Assembly (NCBI RefSeq): GCF_003667825.1
Contig: NZ_CP033043.1
Coordinates: 931,001-995,000 of the forward strand
DNA length: 64,000 nucleotides
Reading direction: 5' to 3'
Origin: Metabacillus litoralis
Lineage (GTDB): Bacteria > Bacillota > Bacilli > Bacillales > Bacillaceae
Below the pieces are notes generated by a model, which did not search any database, was not told the origin of the DNA, and was given only the letters and a program-made list of their open reading frames with translations. Position numbers and translations under genes: made by a program. Positions 36,174 through 47,001 of this stretch are shown here, one piece after another (within the stretch, counting starts at the first letter, position 1; each line of letters opens with the position of its first letter).

Positions 36174-37097
36174 ATGGCACTATTTGATGCGCATTGTGAT
36201 ATGTTATTTAAGATATGGGAAGACCCAACTATAAATGTTTCTGAAGATGAGAAGTTACATGTTTCTATCTCAAAGTTAAAGAAAATGGAAAAACCAATAC
36301 AATGCTTTGCTATTTTTGTACCAGAACGCGTCCCATTTGTTCATAAACTAGATGTGGCTCAGCAACAAATTAACATTTTTTATCAAAAAGTTCTAAATGA
36401 GTTTAATGAGGTCAAATTGCTTAAAACAAAATCAGATATCGACCATTTAAAAGAGGAAGAAATAGGAGCTATTTTAACTTTAGAAGGCTGTGATGCAGTC
36501 GGTGACCGGCTTGAAAATCTTGAATTATTGTATGAACTTGGAATTCGTTCAGTTGGCTTAACGTGGAATTACGCAAATCTTGTGGCAGATGGTGCACAAG
36601 AAACAAGGAATGCAGGTATAACGAATTTTGGTAGGGAAGTTATCGCATTCTTAAATAAGAAAAGGTTATGGACAGATTTATCTCATGCAAGTGAAAGAAG
36701 CTTTTGGGAGGGATTGGATTTAGCTGATTATCCGATTGCGTCACACTCTAATACTCATCATCTTTGTCCACATGTAAGAAACTTAAAGGATGAGCAAATT
36801 GTTGCGCTTTTTAGGAAAAACGGAATGATAGGTATAACATTTGTTCCTTTTTTTACGACAAATCATGATCAACCAAAGATTAAGGACTTGTTAAAGCATA
36901 TAGATCATTTATGTTCGTTAGGTGGAGAAAATCATATTGGGTTTGGATCTGACTTTGATGGAATAGAACAAACAATCGAAGGACTTGAAAATTACTTGTG
37001 TTATGAACTATTTATCAACGAGCTTCAACGTCATTATCCAGAATCTTTAGTTGAAAAATTTATCTATCAAAATTTTGTGAATCATGTTTCATATTAA
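36174..37097 (+). CDS. Membrane dipeptidase family protein (peptidase M19)
   Basis: A 307-residue M19 (renal dipeptidase-type) zinc metallopeptidase of the amidohydrolase fold. The metal ligands can be followed: His7 and Asp9 in DAHCD, Glu104 in LEGCD, His171 in LSHAS, His191 in SHSNTHH and Asp260 in GFGSDFDGI. No signal peptide, so it is probably cytoplasmic. Preferred substrates of the family are dipeptides, including D-residue and diaminopimelate-containing ones (family knowledge). It is absent from the equivalent B. subtilis spot as I recall it. ATG start with AGAGGAGA; it stands alone with a 200-base featureless gap after it. Confidence 0.88.
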   Translation: MALFDAHCDMLFKIWEDPTINVSEDEKLHVSISKLKKMEKPIQCFAIFVPERVPFVHKLDVAQQQINIFYQKVLNEFNEVKLLKTKSDIDHLKEEEIGAILTLEGCDAVGDRLENLELLYELGIRSVGLTWNYANLVADGAQETRNAGITNFGREVIAFLNKKRLWTDLSHASERSFWEGLDLADYPIASHSNTHHLCPHVRNLKDEQIVALFRKNGMIGITFVPFFTTNHDQPKIKDLLKHIDHLCSLGGENHIGFGSDFDGIEQTIEGLENYLCYELFINELQRHYPESLVEKFIYQNFVNHVSY

Positions 37098-37299
37098 TAA
37101 AAATCAGCTTTTTCAATTCGATAAACTTTTGAGTAAAGTCTTGTAATTTTTTCTTGTTAGGTCTAAAATTGAATACGTTTAGTATTAATTCCAATAATTT
37201 CACTAGAGTTTAGAAATTTCTATAAAACTGAACGTTATTGAAATGTGAAAAAGATAGAATAATAAAACATATTGCTTTAAATGAGGGGTGTAGAAACAC

Positions 37300-39036
37300 A
37301 TGATTAGTCAACTTTCATGGAAAGTTGGGGGACAGCAAGGAGAAGGAATTGAAAGTACAGGTGAAGTATTCTCTATTGCATTAAACCGACTAGGGTATTA
37401 TTTATATGGCTATCGTCATTTTTCTTCTCGAATTAAAGGTGGTCACACCAATAACAAAATTCGTGTAAGCACAACAAAAGTTCAAGCAATTTCGGATGAT
37501 CTTGATATTTTAGTAGCTTTTGACCAAGAAACAATTGATGTCAATTTCCACGAACTTCGTGCAGGGGGAATTGTGCTTGCAGATGCTAAATTTAATCCTA
37601 CTATTCCAGAAAATGAGCATATAACTCTATTTTCAGTTCCCTTTACTGAAATTGCAACAGAGCTTGGAACTTCTTTAATGAAAAATATGGTCGCTATTGG
37701 CGCAACAAGTGCAATACTTGATATTGAACCAAGTCAATATCATGAGGTTGTAAATGAAATCTATGGCCGAAAAGGCGAACAAATTGTAGAGAAAAATATG
37801 CAGGCGATTGAAAATGGAGCAAAATATTTGAAAGAACAACTTGAGTTCCAACGTCAGGATCTCTATTTAGAGAAGGCAGACGGTAAAAAACGTATGTTTA
37901 TGATTGGAAATGATGCGATCGCTTTAGGAGCCATTGCAGGTGGCTCACGTTTTATGGCTGCATATCCAATTACACCTGCTTCAGAAATTATGGAATATTT
38001 AATTAAAAAATTACCGAAGTTCGGCGGTGCGGTTATTCAAACAGAAGATGAAATTGCTGCTTGTACAATGGCAATTGGAGCCAACTATGCTGGAGCTCGT
38101 ACATTTACAGCATCTGCAGGACCTGGCTTATCTTTAATGATGGAAGCAATCGGTCTATCAGGTATGACGGAGCAACCACTTGTTATTATTGATACACAAC
38201 GTGGGGGTCCAAGTACAGGTTTACCAACCAAACAGGAACAATCGGACTTAATGGCTATGATTTATGGTACTCATGGAGAGATTCCGAAGGTTGTAATGGC
38301 TCCAAGTACAGTTGAAGAAGCATTCTACGATACTATTGAAGCGTTTAATATCGCTGAAGAATATCAAGTTCCTGTTATTTTATTATCAGATTTACAGCTT
38401 TCTCTTGGGAAGCAAACAGTAGAACCACTAGATTACAGCAAAATTGAAATTCGCCGTGGTAAGCTTGTTGCAGAGGAGCTTCCAGAAGTTGAAAACAAAG
38501 CATACTTTAAACGTTTTGAAGTAACTGAGGATGGTGTTTCTCCTCGTGTCATTCCAGGCGTGAAAAACGGAATTCACCATGTCACAGGGGTTGAACATGA
38601 TGAAACAGGTAAGCCATCGGAATCTGCTTTGAATCGTGTAGCTCAAATGGATAAACGTTTAAGAAAACTTAATAACATGCAATTTAATAACCCTGTTTAT
38701 AAAAATGTTCAGCATGAAAATCCTGATGTTTTACTCGTAGGTTATTTATCAACACGTGGAACTATTGAAGAAGCTATGCAGCGTCTAGAAGCTGATGGAA
38801 TAAAGGTAAATCACGCTCAAATCCGCCTTATTCATCCATTCCCAAGCGATGAAATCCTTCCATTAGTTGAAGCGGCTAAAAAAGTAATTGTCGTAGAAAA
38901 TAATGCAACAGGTCAACTTGCGAGTCTTCTTAAAATGAACGTAGGATATGCGAATAAGATTTCTTCTTTACTAAAATATGATGGTAATCCATTCCTACCT
39001 CATGAAATTCATACTAGAAGCAAGGAGTTGATCTAA
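37300..39036 (+). CDS. korA: 2-oxoacid:acceptor oxidoreductase, alpha subunit (gamma-alpha fusion)
   Basis: A 578-residue fused subunit. The N-terminal gamma domain (GGQQGEGIESTGEVFSIALN region, GYRHFSSRIKGGHTNNKIRVS region; each named in part) occupies about residues 1-180. The pyruvate/2-oxoglutarate:ferredoxin oxidoreductase alpha domain follows, with AAYPITPASEIMEYL and TASAGPGLSLMMEAIGLSG. A C-terminal transketolase-C-like part carries VVENNATGQLASLL. With KorB it would oxidatively decarboxylate a 2-oxoacid, probably 2-oxoglutarate, to the CoA thioester while reducing ferredoxin. ATG start after GAGGGGTG; korB begins one base after its stop. Confidence 0.9.
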   Translation: MISQLSWKVGGQQGEGIESTGEVFSIALNRLGYYLYGYRHFSSRIKGGHTNNKIRVSTTKVQAISDDLDILVAFDQETIDVNFHELRAGGIVLADAKFNPTIPENEHITLFSVPFTEIATELGTSLMKNMVAIGATSAILDIEPSQYHEVVNEIYGRKGEQIVEKNMQAIENGAKYLKEQLEFQRQDLYLEKADGKKRMFMIGNDAIALGAIAGGSRFMAAYPITPASEIMEYLIKKLPKFGGAVIQTEDEIAACTMAIGANYAGARTFTASAGPGLSLMMEAIGLSGMTEQPLVIIDTQRGGPSTGLPTKQEQSDLMAMIYGTHGEIPKVVMAPSTVEEAFYDTIEAFNIAEEYQVPVILLSDLQLSLGKQTVEPLDYSKIEIRRGKLVAEELPEVENKAYFKRFEVTEDGVSPRVIPGVKNGIHHVTGVEHDETGKPSESALNRVAQMDKRLRKLNNMQFNNPVYKNVQHENPDVLLVGYLSTRGTIEEAMQRLEADGIKVNHAQIRLIHPFPSDEILPLVEAAKKVIVVENNATGQLASLLKMNVGYANKISSLLKYDGNPFLPHEIHTRSKELI

Positions 39037-39037
39037 C

Positions 39038-39907
39038 ATGGCAGCAACATTTAAAGATTTTCGTAATAATGTAAAACCAAACTGGTGTCCAGGCTGTGGT
39101 GACTTTTCTGTACAAGCAGCAATTCAACGTGCAGCGGCGAATGTTGGACTAACGCCTGAAGAGCTTGCAGTTGTTTCTGGTATTGGCTGCTCAGGGCGTA
39201 TTTCAGGTTACATTAATTCATATGGATTCCACGGAATTCATGGTCGTTCTTTACCAATTGCACAAGGTGTTAAAATGGCAAATAAAGACTTGACTGTTAT
39301 TGCCTCTGGTGGAGATGGCGATGGATTTGCAATTGGAATGGGTCATACTATTCACGCTATTCGTCGTAATATTGACATTACTTATATTGTCATGGACAAC
39401 CAAATTTATGGATTAACAAAAGGACAAACTTCTCCTCGAAGTGATGCTGGATTTGTGACGAAGAGCACTCCACAAGGTTCAATTGAATCTGCATTATCGG
39501 TTATGGAAATGGCCTTAACAGCTGGTGCTACATTTGTAGCACAAAGCTTCTCTACAGACCTTAAAGATTTAACAGCATTAATTGAAGCAGGTATTAATCA
39601 TAAAGGATTTTCGTTAATTAACGTGTTCAGTCCTTGCGTAACGTATAATAAAGTAAATACGTACGATTGGTTTAAAGAGAATTTAACAAAGCTTTCAAAT
39701 GTAGAAGGGTATGACCCACATAATAAAGAAGTGGCGATGCAAACTCTTATGCAGCATAATGGATTGGTTACGGGTTTAATCTATCAAAATACAGAACAAA
39801 AATCTTATCAAGAAAGTATTAATGGGTATAGTGAAACACCTCTTTCTCAAGCTGATTTAACAATAGATGAGGAAGAATTTAATAAAATGTTAGCGGAATT
39901 TATGTAG
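39038..39907 (+). CDS. korB: 2-oxoacid:acceptor oxidoreductase, beta (thiamine diphosphate) subunit
   Basis: The 289-residue partner subunit binds thiamine diphosphate through the GDGDGFAIGMGH...N motif (near residues 90-120). Cysteines in WCPGCG, GIGCSGR and FSPCVTYN would hold one [4Fe-4S] cluster. No delta (ferredoxin-like) subunit gene is present, so this is the two-subunit type. Start one base after korA with AAGGAG upstream: a tight two-gene operon. Whether 2-oxoglutarate or pyruvate is the substrate cannot be read from sequence alone. Confidence 0.9.
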   Translation: MAATFKDFRNNVKPNWCPGCGDFSVQAAIQRAAANVGLTPEELAVVSGIGCSGRISGYINSYGFHGIHGRSLPIAQGVKMANKDLTVIASGGDGDGFAIGMGHTIHAIRRNIDITYIVMDNQIYGLTKGQTSPRSDAGFVTKSTPQGSIESALSVMEMALTAGATFVAQSFSTDLKDLTALIEAGINHKGFSLINVFSPCVTYNKVNTYDWFKENLTKLSNVEGYDPHNKEVAMQTLMQHNGLVTGLIYQNTEQKSYQESINGYSETPLSQADLTIDEEEFNKMLAEFM

Positions 39908-39913
39908 TGACTT

Positions 39914-39951
39914 AAGAGAGGACTGATTTTATTATGCAGTCCTCTTTTTTG
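39914..39951 (+). terminator. Intrinsic terminator after korB
   Basis: AGAGGACTG / CAGTCCTCT stem, 11-base loop, T-run. Confidence 0.9.
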
Positions 39952-40115
39952 CTATAAAAAAATCATTGAGGAAGAATTAGGTAAAATGAATCATATTTAA
40001 TATTTTATTTTATAAGCAGCCAATCGTCCACTGTGTACGGACGCTGATGTTTACAAAAAAATATCACATGTTAAAATGTTGTTAAATATGCTTTTGTAAT
40101 TAAGGGGTGTTCACT

Positions 40116-41156
40116 GTGAACGGAAAAATGAAAGCGCTTATAAAACATCATAGAGGATACGGGGCACAGTTAGAAATGGTAACCATTCCACAAATTTCAG
40201 AAAATGAAGTATTAATTAAAGTAAAAGCAACATCAATTTGTGGGACTGATGTTCATATTTATAAATGGGATGAGTGGTCAGCAAGTAGAGTAAATCCACC
40301 TTATATTTTTGGTCATGAGTTTTCTGGAGAAGTTGTTGAGATTGGAGATAAAGTGACAAATGTTAAAGTGGGTGATTCTGTTTCCGCGGAAACACATTTA
40401 GTCTGTGGAAAATGTCCGCAGTGTTTAACGGGTAAAGCACATATTTGCAATGCTACTAAAATCATTGGTGTTGATACTGGAGGGTGTTTTGCAGAGTTTG
40501 TTGCGCTGCCTTCAACAAACTTATGGAAAAATCCTAAAGATATGCCATATGATCTTGCCTCTATTCAGGAACCAATGGGAAATGCTGTTCACACCGTGTT
40601 AGCAGGCGATGTAATTGGTAAAACAGTTGCTGTTATCGGGTGTGGCCCAATTGGAATAATGGCTGTAGGAATAGCAAAAGCTGCTGGTGCAGCTCAGGTC
40701 ATTGCGGTAGATATAAATGAATATCGATTACAGCTAGCAAAACAACTCGGTGCAACGACAATTGTGAATTCGAAATGCCAAGATCCTTTACAAGTTGTAT
40801 ATGAATTAACTTATGGTCATGGAGTAGAGGTTGTATGTGAAATGTCAGGTCAGCCTGTTGCAATTAACCAGGGGTTTAAAATGGTAACAAATGGAGGGCG
40901 CGTGTCGATTCTAAGTTTACCTACAAAACCAGTCGAATTTGATGTTACAAATGATATTGTTTTTAAAGGGATAACGATTCAAGGAATAACCGGGAGAAAA
41001 ATGTTTGAAACATGGAAGCAAGTTTCCGCTTTAATTCATTCAGGACAGGTCAATGTAAAATCACTTATTACACATAGATTTTCTTTAGAGCAATATGAAA
41101 AAGGTTTTGAGTTAATGATGGATGGTAATTGTGGAAAAGTAATTTTACACCCATAA
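40116..41156 (+). CDS. tdh: L-threonine 3-dehydrogenase
   Basis: Zinc-dependent medium-chain dehydrogenase oxidising threonine to 2-amino-3-ketobutyrate, 346 residues. The catalytic-zinc Cys42 lies in SICGTD and His in GHEFSGEV. The structural-zinc cysteines are in [15 protein letters not shown], and the NAD loop reads [13 protein letters not shown]. Three starts are possible (GTG 40107, GTG 40116, ATG 40128); 40116 has the best spacing to AAGGGG and gives [10 protein letters not shown]. It is followed by kbl, which converts the unstable product to glycine and acetyl-CoA. Confidence 0.95.
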   Translation: MNGKMKALIKHHRGYGAQLEMVTIPQISENEVLIKVKATSICGTDVHIYKWDEWSASRVNPPYIFGHEFSGEVVEIGDKVTNVKVGDSVSAETHLVCGKCPQCLTGKAHICNATKIIGVDTGGCFAEFVALPSTNLWKNPKDMPYDLASIQEPMGNAVHTVLAGDVIGKTVAVIGCGPIGIMAVGIAKAAGAAQVIAVDINEYRLQLAKQLGATTIVNSKCQDPLQVVYELTYGHGVEVVCEMSGQPVAINQGFKMVTNGGRVSILSLPTKPVEFDVTNDIVFKGITIQGITGRKMFETWKQVSALIHSGQVNVKSLITHRFSLEQYEKGFELMMDGNCGKVILHP

Positions 41157-41218
41157 ATGAAAGTGCTTACAATTTCACAATGAAAGTATTTATAACTAAA
41201 TTACAGGAGGAGATTAAA

Positions 41219-42394
41219 ATGAACGGTTTTGAGTTTTTGCGATTAGAGTTAGAAGAAATGAAGAAACAGGGAACATTTCGTCAATTAATACCTTTAGAAT
41301 CTGACCAATCATCGAGAGTGGTAATTAATGGTAAAAAAGTTATCCAGTTGTCTTCAAACAATTATTTAGGATTAACTTCGCATCCTCGCTTACGCTCTGC
41401 GGCACTTAAGGCTGTTGAAAACTATGGGGCAGGAACAGGGTCAGTGCGAACGATTGCTGGTACTTTTACTATGCATAAAGAGTTAGAGGAAAAACTTGCT
41501 GAATTCAAACATACTGAATCTTCATTAGTTTTTCAATCCGGGTTTACAACTAATCAAGGGGTACTTTCTTCTATTTTAACTAATGAGGATGTTGTGATTT
41601 CAGATGAATTAAATCATGCTTCCATTATTGATGGTATTCGGTTAACGAAGGCTGCTAGGAAGGTTTATAAACACGTAGACATGTTAGACCTTGAAAGAGC
41701 ACTAAAAGAATCAGAGAATTATAGAGTACGTGTTATTGTGACTGATGGCGTATTCTCCATGGATGGTAATATTGCCCCTTTACCTAAAATTGTAGACCTA
41801 GCAGAAAAATACCATGCATTGGTAATGGTTGATGATGCACATGCTTCAGGGGTATTAGGAGAAAATGGGCGAGGTACGGTTAACCATTTTGGCTTAGATG
41901 GGCGTGTTCATATACAAGTGGGAACGTTAAGTAAAGCTATAGGTGTTTTGGGAGGTTACGTAGCTGGACCAAGAACACTTATTGAGTATTTAATTCATAA
42001 AGGCAGACCATTTTTATTTAGTACATCTCATCCACCTGCAGTTACAGCCGCATGCATGGAAGCGATAAATGTTTTAGTAGAGGAACCACAATTAATTAAG
42101 AGACTGTGGGAAAATACAAGGACTTTTAAAGATGGTTTGGCGAAACTTGGATTTAACACTGGGAAAAGTGATACTCCTATAACGCCGATAATTGTTGGGG
42201 ATGAGGCATTAGCACACAGATTTTCTGACAAATTGCTAGAGTATGGTGTATTTGCTCAAGGGATTGCTTTTCCTACTGTGGCTAAAGGTCACGCGCGCGT
42301 TCGGACAATTGTTACAGCAGAACATTCAATAGAGGATCTTGAAGAGGCTCTCAGTATTTTTGAGAAAGCGGGAAAAGAATTAAAGATTATCTAA
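41219..42394 (+). CDS. kbl: Glycine C-acetyltransferase (2-amino-3-ketobutyrate CoA ligase)
   Basis: Pyridoxal-phosphate enzyme of the alpha-oxoamine synthase family, 391 residues. The Schiff-base lysine is residue 239 in [18 protein letters not shown] and SNNYLGL are family motifs. ATG at 41219 follows AGGAGGA; a longer frame beginning inside tdh at 41129 is not needed. With Tdh it forms the threonine-to-glycine pathway. BioF is the nearest alternative family member, but the tdh neighbour settles the call. Confidence 0.95.
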   Translation: MNGFEFLRLELEEMKKQGTFRQLIPLESDQSSRVVINGKKVIQLSSNNYLGLTSHPRLRSAALKAVENYGAGTGSVRTIAGTFTMHKELEEKLAEFKHTESSLVFQSGFTTNQGVLSSILTNEDVVISDELNHASIIDGIRLTKAARKVYKHVDMLDLERALKESENYRVRVIVTDGVFSMDGNIAPLPKIVDLAEKYHALVMVDDAHASGVLGENGRGTVNHFGLDGRVHIQVGTLSKAIGVLGGYVAGPRTLIEYLIHKGRPFLFSTSHPPAVTAACMEAINVLVEEPQLIKRLWENTRTFKDGLAKLGFNTGKSDTPITPIIVGDEALAHRFSDKLLEYGVFAQGIAFPTVAKGHARVRTIVTAEHSIEDLEEALSIFEKAGKELKII

Positions 42395-42405
42395 ATCTTT
42401 CTTTT

Positions 42406-42436
42406 ACAGCACTATGTATAGTGCTGTATTTTGTTT
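42406..42436 (+). terminator. Intrinsic terminator after kbl
   Basis: ACAGCACTAT / ATAGTGCTGT stem, 2-base apparent loop, then ATTTTGTTT. Confidence 0.85.
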
Positions 42437-42655
42437 GTCAGCGCATATTTACACTAAAAAATCGGACTAAAGTCTGGATAGAGTACACCTAAAACCTTTT
42501 GTAATCGACATGGTTCAGCAAAAATCGGGTAGTGACAGGCACCACAAAGTATAAAAACTTTATTTTCTGCCATTTTTCAGAAAGAAAAAAATGAAGTAAA
42601 CTAGACTAAGAAGGAAATAGAAAAATAATAGATTAAATATGCAAGGTGAGAAAGA

Positions 42656-44815
42656 ATGAAAATAATTATAGCTGAAAAACCTGACCAAGCTTCGACCCTA
42701 AGTGCACAATTTCAAAGAGTAAAGCGGGACGGTTATTTTGAGGTGAAACCTAATGATCTGTTTCCAGAAGGTGCTTATTTCACGTGGGCTATAGGTCACC
42801 TAACGCAATTAAGTAATCCAGAAGCATATAAGCCAGAATGGAAAAAGTGGTCTATTTCAATGTTACCTATTATTCCAGAAAGGTTTCAGTACGAAGTAAC
42901 GAAATCAAAATCAAAACAGTTTTATATTATAAAACAGTTATTAAACAATCCAATCGTAACAGAAATCATTCATGCGGGTGATGCTGGGCGTGAAGGGGAG
43001 TTAATTGTCAGAAATATTATCAATTTGTCAGGTGTAAAAATGCCAATAAAGAGATTATGGATCTCCTCATTAACACCGGCTGCTATACAAACGGGATTTC
43101 GTCAGTTATTAGACGATGAAAAAACAAAAAATCTCTTTTATGAGGCTTATTCTCGTGCCTGTGCAGATTGGCTCGTTGGAATGAACGCCTCTAGAGTATA
43201 TTCTTTATTGCTGAAAGAACGTGGTATGAATGATGTATTTTCAGCGGGGAGAGTTCAGACTCCTACACTTGCACTGATTGTTAAAAGAGAAAAGGAAATT
43301 GATTCTTTTAAACCTGAACCATTTTGGGAGGTTATTGCAACATTTAACATTAACGGTAAGAAATATAAAGGGAAATGGCATAAAGATCAGCAAACACGTG
43401 TGATGGATAAGGAACTAGCGAATAAAATAGCGGTGTTTTGCACCGGGAAACCTGCAGAAATTAAAGATTTGATAACTGAAAGAAAAGAATATCAACCACC
43501 TATGCTTTTTAATTTGTCCTCTTTACAGGCAACAGCAAACAAAGCATTTAAGTTTTCGCCTAAGAAAACATTAGATATCGTTCAATCACTCTATCAAAAG
43601 GGAATCGTTTCTTACCCACGAAGTGATTCAACGTATGTAACAGAGGGAGAGGCGGAACAATTTCCAGAGATTCTACAGAAGCTAAGTGGATTTGATCAAT
43701 ATAAAGAACTCTTTCCTTTGCCAGTTTCAACAATAGTAAAAAACCCTCGTTATGTGAACGAAAAAAAGGTAACTGATCACTACGCAATTATCCCAACTGA
43801 GCAAGTTAGGGACCCTAAAAAGCTCTCTTCTGATGAAGAAAAAATTTATGACATGATTGTGAGAAGGCTAATCGCTGCCCATTATGAAAAGGCAATTTTT
43901 GATTATTCTACCTTAACAACCCTTGTTGATGGACGTGCAGAATTTATAACAAAAGGGAAGCAGCAAATTCAAGAAGGCTGGCGTAAAGTCATCTATCAAA
44001 ATGACAAGGATAAGGATGAGATTTTACCCAACCTTGAAAAGGGAGACTCCGGACATGTTGATAAGGTTGAAACAAAGGAAGGAAAAACCCAGCCACCAAA
44101 ACGATATACAGAGGGACAATTAATTACCTTAATGAAAACTGCTGGTAAATATCTTGAGAATGATGAACTCGAAAAAGTACTAAGTAAGGTAGAAGGCTTA
44201 GGAACTGAAGCAACAAGAGCTGGAATTATCACAATGCTAAAAGATCGTAAATATATCGAGATTAAAAGAAATCAAGTATTTGCAACAGATAAAGCAAAAG
44301 TTCTTATTGAAGCAGTAGGAGATCATATTTTGGCTTCACCTGAAATGACAGCAAAATGGGAACAACGCTTATCAGAAATTGGAGAAGGTCAGGCATCACC
44401 ATCTGTTTTTATGGAGCAGACAAAAAAATTGTCGACTAAAATAGTATCGGATGCTATAGAAATCTCTGCAAGTTGGAGTTTTGAAGGTTTAAAAGTAGAA
44501 TCAATTCAGAGAACATCTTCTAAATATTCTTTAGGAAAGAAAATAGGTAAATGTAAGTTCTGTGATGGAAATGTAGTTGACAAAGGAGAGTTCTACGGCT
44601 GTTCAAACTACAAAGCTAATCAATGCAAATTTACAATTTCGAAAAAGATACTTGGTAAAAAAGTCTCACAAGCAAATGCTCAAAAATTGTTAAGTGAAGG
44701 TCAGTCCAATGTTATTAAAGGGTTTAAAAAGGGGGATAAAACCTTTGATGCAAGGCTTGAATGGAAGGACAACAAAGTACAATTCCTCTTTGAAGATACG
44801 AATGTAAAAAAATAG
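42656..44815 (+). CDS. topB: DNA topoisomerase III
   Basis: Type IA topoisomerase of 719 residues that relaxes and decatenates DNA through a 5'-phosphotyrosine link. The Toprim domain has Glu7 in AEKPDQA and Asp109/Glu113/Glu115 in DAGREGE. The active-site tyrosine is Tyr320 in SYPRSDSTYV. The C-terminal part has one CxxC...C...C zinc ribbon (CKFCDG, YGCSN, QCKF). ATG start with an AAGGTGAG site. It is inserted between kbl and miaB, which are adjacent in B. subtilis, so its position here is lineage-specific. Confidence 0.95.
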   Translation: MKIIIAEKPDQASTLSAQFQRVKRDGYFEVKPNDLFPEGAYFTWAIGHLTQLSNPEAYKPEWKKWSISMLPIIPERFQYEVTKSKSKQFYIIKQLLNNPIVTEIIHAGDAGREGELIVRNIINLSGVKMPIKRLWISSLTPAAIQTGFRQLLDDEKTKNLFYEAYSRACADWLVGMNASRVYSLLLKERGMNDVFSAGRVQTPTLALIVKREKEIDSFKPEPFWEVIATFNINGKKYKGKWHKDQQTRVMDKELANKIAVFCTGKPAEIKDLITERKEYQPPMLFNLSSLQATANKAFKFSPKKTLDIVQSLYQKGIVSYPRSDSTYVTEGEAEQFPEILQKLSGFDQYKELFPLPVSTIVKNPRYVNEKKVTDHYAIIPTEQVRDPKKLSSDEEKIYDMIVRRLIAAHYEKAIFDYSTLTTLVDGRAEFITKGKQQIQEGWRKVIYQNDKDKDEILPNLEKGDSGHVDKVETKEGKTQPPKRYTEGQLITLMKTAGKYLENDELEKVLSKVEGLGTEATRAGIITMLKDRKYIEIKRNQVFATDKAKVLIEAVGDHILASPEMTAKWEQRLSEIGEGQASPSVFMEQTKKLSTKIVSDAIEISASWSFEGLKVESIQRTSSKYSLGKKIGKCKFCDGNVVDKGEFYGCSNYKANQCKFTISKKILGKKVSQANAQKLLSEGQSNVIKGFKKGDKTFDARLEWKDNKVQFLFEDTNVKK

Positions 44816-44993
44816 ATTCGCATTTTGTCACAAAAACATGTACAATTCTTTACAGTATGGTTAAAAGATTGTGTTCTAACGCTAATATCGATATACTATT
44901 AAGTTGTATGTTTCTATATATTTTAAGTTAGTGAATGAAGAATTGCCTTTTTAAAAGATTATAATAAGCGCAATTTGAAAGGAGAATTGCATA

Positions 44994-46520
44994 ATGAATG
45001 AACAACAGCGTAAGGAAAGTACTCAAGTAAACCCATCGGACAAAAAATCCGAAAAGGACTACAGCCAGTATTTCCAAGCCGTATATATGCCGCCTTCTCT
45101 AAAAGATGCGAAGAAGCGTGGAAAAGAAGATGTAAAATATGATGGATTTTCGATTCCAGAAGAATTTAAAGGAATGGGACAAGGCCGTAAGTTTTATATT
45201 CGCACATATGGCTGTCAGATGAATGAGCATGACACAGAGGTAATGGCAGGGATTTTCATGGCATTGGGCTATGAGCCAACAGACGGTGTGGAAGATGCAA
45301 ACGTGATTCTTTTAAACACATGTGCTATTCGTGAAAATGCAGAAAACAAAGTGTTTGGTGAATTAGGACACTTAAAAACATTAAAAAAAGAAAGACCAGA
45401 TCTTCTATTAGGTGTTTGCGGCTGTATGTCACAAGAGGAATCGGTTGTGAATCGTATTCTTAAGGTACATCCTTTTGTTGATATGATTTTTGGTACACAT
45501 AATATCCATCGTTTACCACAAATCTTAAATGAAGCTTATCTCTCAAAAGAAATGGTTGTTGAAGTATGGTCAAAAGAGGGAGATGTTATTGAAAATCTTC
45601 CAAAAGTCCGTAAAGGAAACATTAAAGCATGGGTTAATATTATGTATGGCTGTGACAAGTTCTGTACGTATTGTATCGTTCCTTATACACGTGGTAAAGA
45701 GCGTAGCCGTCGTCCTGAAGAAATTATCCAGGAAGTACGCCATTTAGCTGCACAAGGCTATAAAGAAATTACGCTTCTTGGTCAAAACGTTAATGCGTAT
45801 GGTAAGGATTTCGAGGATATAGAATATGGTTTAGGCGATTTAATGGACGAAATTCATAAGATTGATATTCCTCGTATTCGCTTTACTACAAGTCACCCTC
45901 GTGACTTTGATGATCATCTAATTGAAGTGTTAGCTAAAGGCGGTAACCTTCTTGATCATATTCATTTACCGGTTCAATCAGGTAGCTCTGAAATATTGAA
46001 AATTATGGCTCGTAAATATTCACGTGAGAGCTATTTAGAGCTAGTTCGTAAAATTAAAGAAGCAATGCCAAACGCTTCTTTAACAACAGATATTATTGTT
46101 GGTTTCCCGAATGAAACGGAAGAACAATTTGAAGAAACACTTTCACTTTATCGTGAGGTTGAATTTGATAGTGCTTATACGTTCATTTACTCACCACGTG
46201 AAGGCACACCAGCAGCAAAAATGAAAGATAATGTACCAATGGAGGTTAAGAAAGAACGCCTTCAACGTTTAAATGCAATTGTAAATGAAACTTCTGCAAA
46301 AAAATTAAAAGAATACGAAGGTCAGATTGTGAATGTGCTTGTTGAAGGTGAGAGCAAAAACAATCCAGATGTTCTTGCAGGGTACACAGAAAAAAGTAAG
46401 CTTGTTAACTTTAGAGCACCAAAATCGGCAATTGGTCAAATTGTCAAAGTGAAAATCATAAAAGCTAAAACATGGACGCTAGATGGAGAAATGGTAGAAG
46501 AAGCGGTTGAGGTGAATTAA
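44994..46520 (+). CDS. miaB: tRNA-2-methylthio-N6-dimethylallyladenosine synthase MiaB
   Basis: Radical-SAM methylthiotransferase that adds the 2-methylthio group to i6A37 of tRNA, 508 residues. N-terminal UPF0004 domain cysteines Cys74 (YGCQMN), Cys110 (NTCAI) and Cys144 (GCMSQ) bind one cluster; Cys220, Cys224 and Cys227 (GCDKFCTYC) bind the radical-SAM cluster. A C-terminal TRAM domain follows. The 60-residue N-terminal extension is normal for Bacillus. It acts after MiaA, also in this window. ymcA begins one base past its stop. Confidence 0.96.
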   Translation: MNEQQRKESTQVNPSDKKSEKDYSQYFQAVYMPPSLKDAKKRGKEDVKYDGFSIPEEFKGMGQGRKFYIRTYGCQMNEHDTEVMAGIFMALGYEPTDGVEDANVILLNTCAIRENAENKVFGELGHLKTLKKERPDLLLGVCGCMSQEESVVNRILKVHPFVDMIFGTHNIHRLPQILNEAYLSKEMVVEVWSKEGDVIENLPKVRKGNIKAWVNIMYGCDKFCTYCIVPYTRGKERSRRPEEIIQEVRHLAAQGYKEITLLGQNVNAYGKDFEDIEYGLGDLMDEIHKIDIPRIRFTTSHPRDFDDHLIEVLAKGGNLLDHIHLPVQSGSSEILKIMARKYSRESYLELVRKIKEAMPNASLTTDIIVGFPNETEEQFEETLSLYREVEFDSAYTFIYSPREGTPAAKMKDNVPMEVKKERLQRLNAIVNETSAKKLKEYEGQIVNVLVEGESKNNPDVLAGYTEKSKLVNFRAPKSAIGQIVKVKIIKAKTWTLDGEMVEEAVEVN

Positions 46521-46521
46521 G

Positions 46522-46959
46522 ATGACAAAAGTATATACGAAAGACGATATCGTAGTAAAAGCCCGAGAACTTGCACAAATGATTTCAGAATCCAAAGAAG
46601 TTGATTTCTTTAAACGTGCGGAAGCTCAGCTTAATGAAAATCAAAAAGTTCGTGAGATGATCGCGAGTATCAAAAGCTTACAAAAACAAGCAGTTAATTT
46701 TCAACACTATGGTAAACATGAAGCGTTAAAGCAAGTAGAAGAGAAAATTGACAAAATTCAAGGTGAACTTGATGAAATTCCAATTATACAAGAATTTAAA
46801 GATTCCCAAATTGAAGTAAATGACTTGCTTCAACTAGTTTCTCATACAATTTCAAATAAAGTAACAAATGAAATCATTACTTCAACTGGTGGTGACCTTT
46901 TAGCAGGTGAAACTGGTTCGAAAGTAAGAAGCTCTAAAGGCGGCAGTAGCTGTTCATAA
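46522..46959 (+). CDS. ymcA: RicA (YmcA), regulator of RNase Y and sporulation/biofilm
   Basis: A 145-residue helical protein of the YlbF/YmcA family, one of three parts of the RicA-RicF-RicT (YmcA-YlbF-YaaT) complex. That complex binds iron-sulphur clusters, supports RNase Y-dependent mRNA maturation and affects sporulation, competence and biofilm (literature). Long amphipathic helices are evident (VREMIASIKSLQKQAVNF, EALKQVEEKIDKIQGELDE). A cysteine next to the C-terminus (GGSSCS) could be a cluster ligand. Translationally coupled to miaB. Its target enzyme, rny, is 12 kb upstream. Confidence 0.93.
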   Translation: MTKVYTKDDIVVKARELAQMISESKEVDFFKRAEAQLNENQKVREMIASIKSLQKQAVNFQHYGKHEALKQVEEKIDKIQGELDEIPIIQEFKDSQIEVNDLLQLVSHTISNKVTNEIITSTGGDLLAGETGSKVRSSKGGSSCS

Positions 46960-46969
46960 CTTAAACTTT

Positions 46970-47001
46970 GGCAATCGGTTGAAAGAACCGATTGCCTTTT
47001 T
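46970..47001. terminator. Terminator shared by ymcA and the antiporter gene
   Basis: GGCAATCGGTT / AACCGATTGCC stem with a 5-base loop, followed by T residues on the plus strand. The minus-strand antiporter gene ends at 47000, so the hairpin may serve both convergent units. Confidence 0.88.

Noticed and set aside
42529..42546. Short string GTAGTGACAGGCACCAC in the kbl-topB gap
   Set aside because: It resembles strings scattered in Bacillus intergenic DNA, but with one copy here and no structure it cannot be supported as an element.
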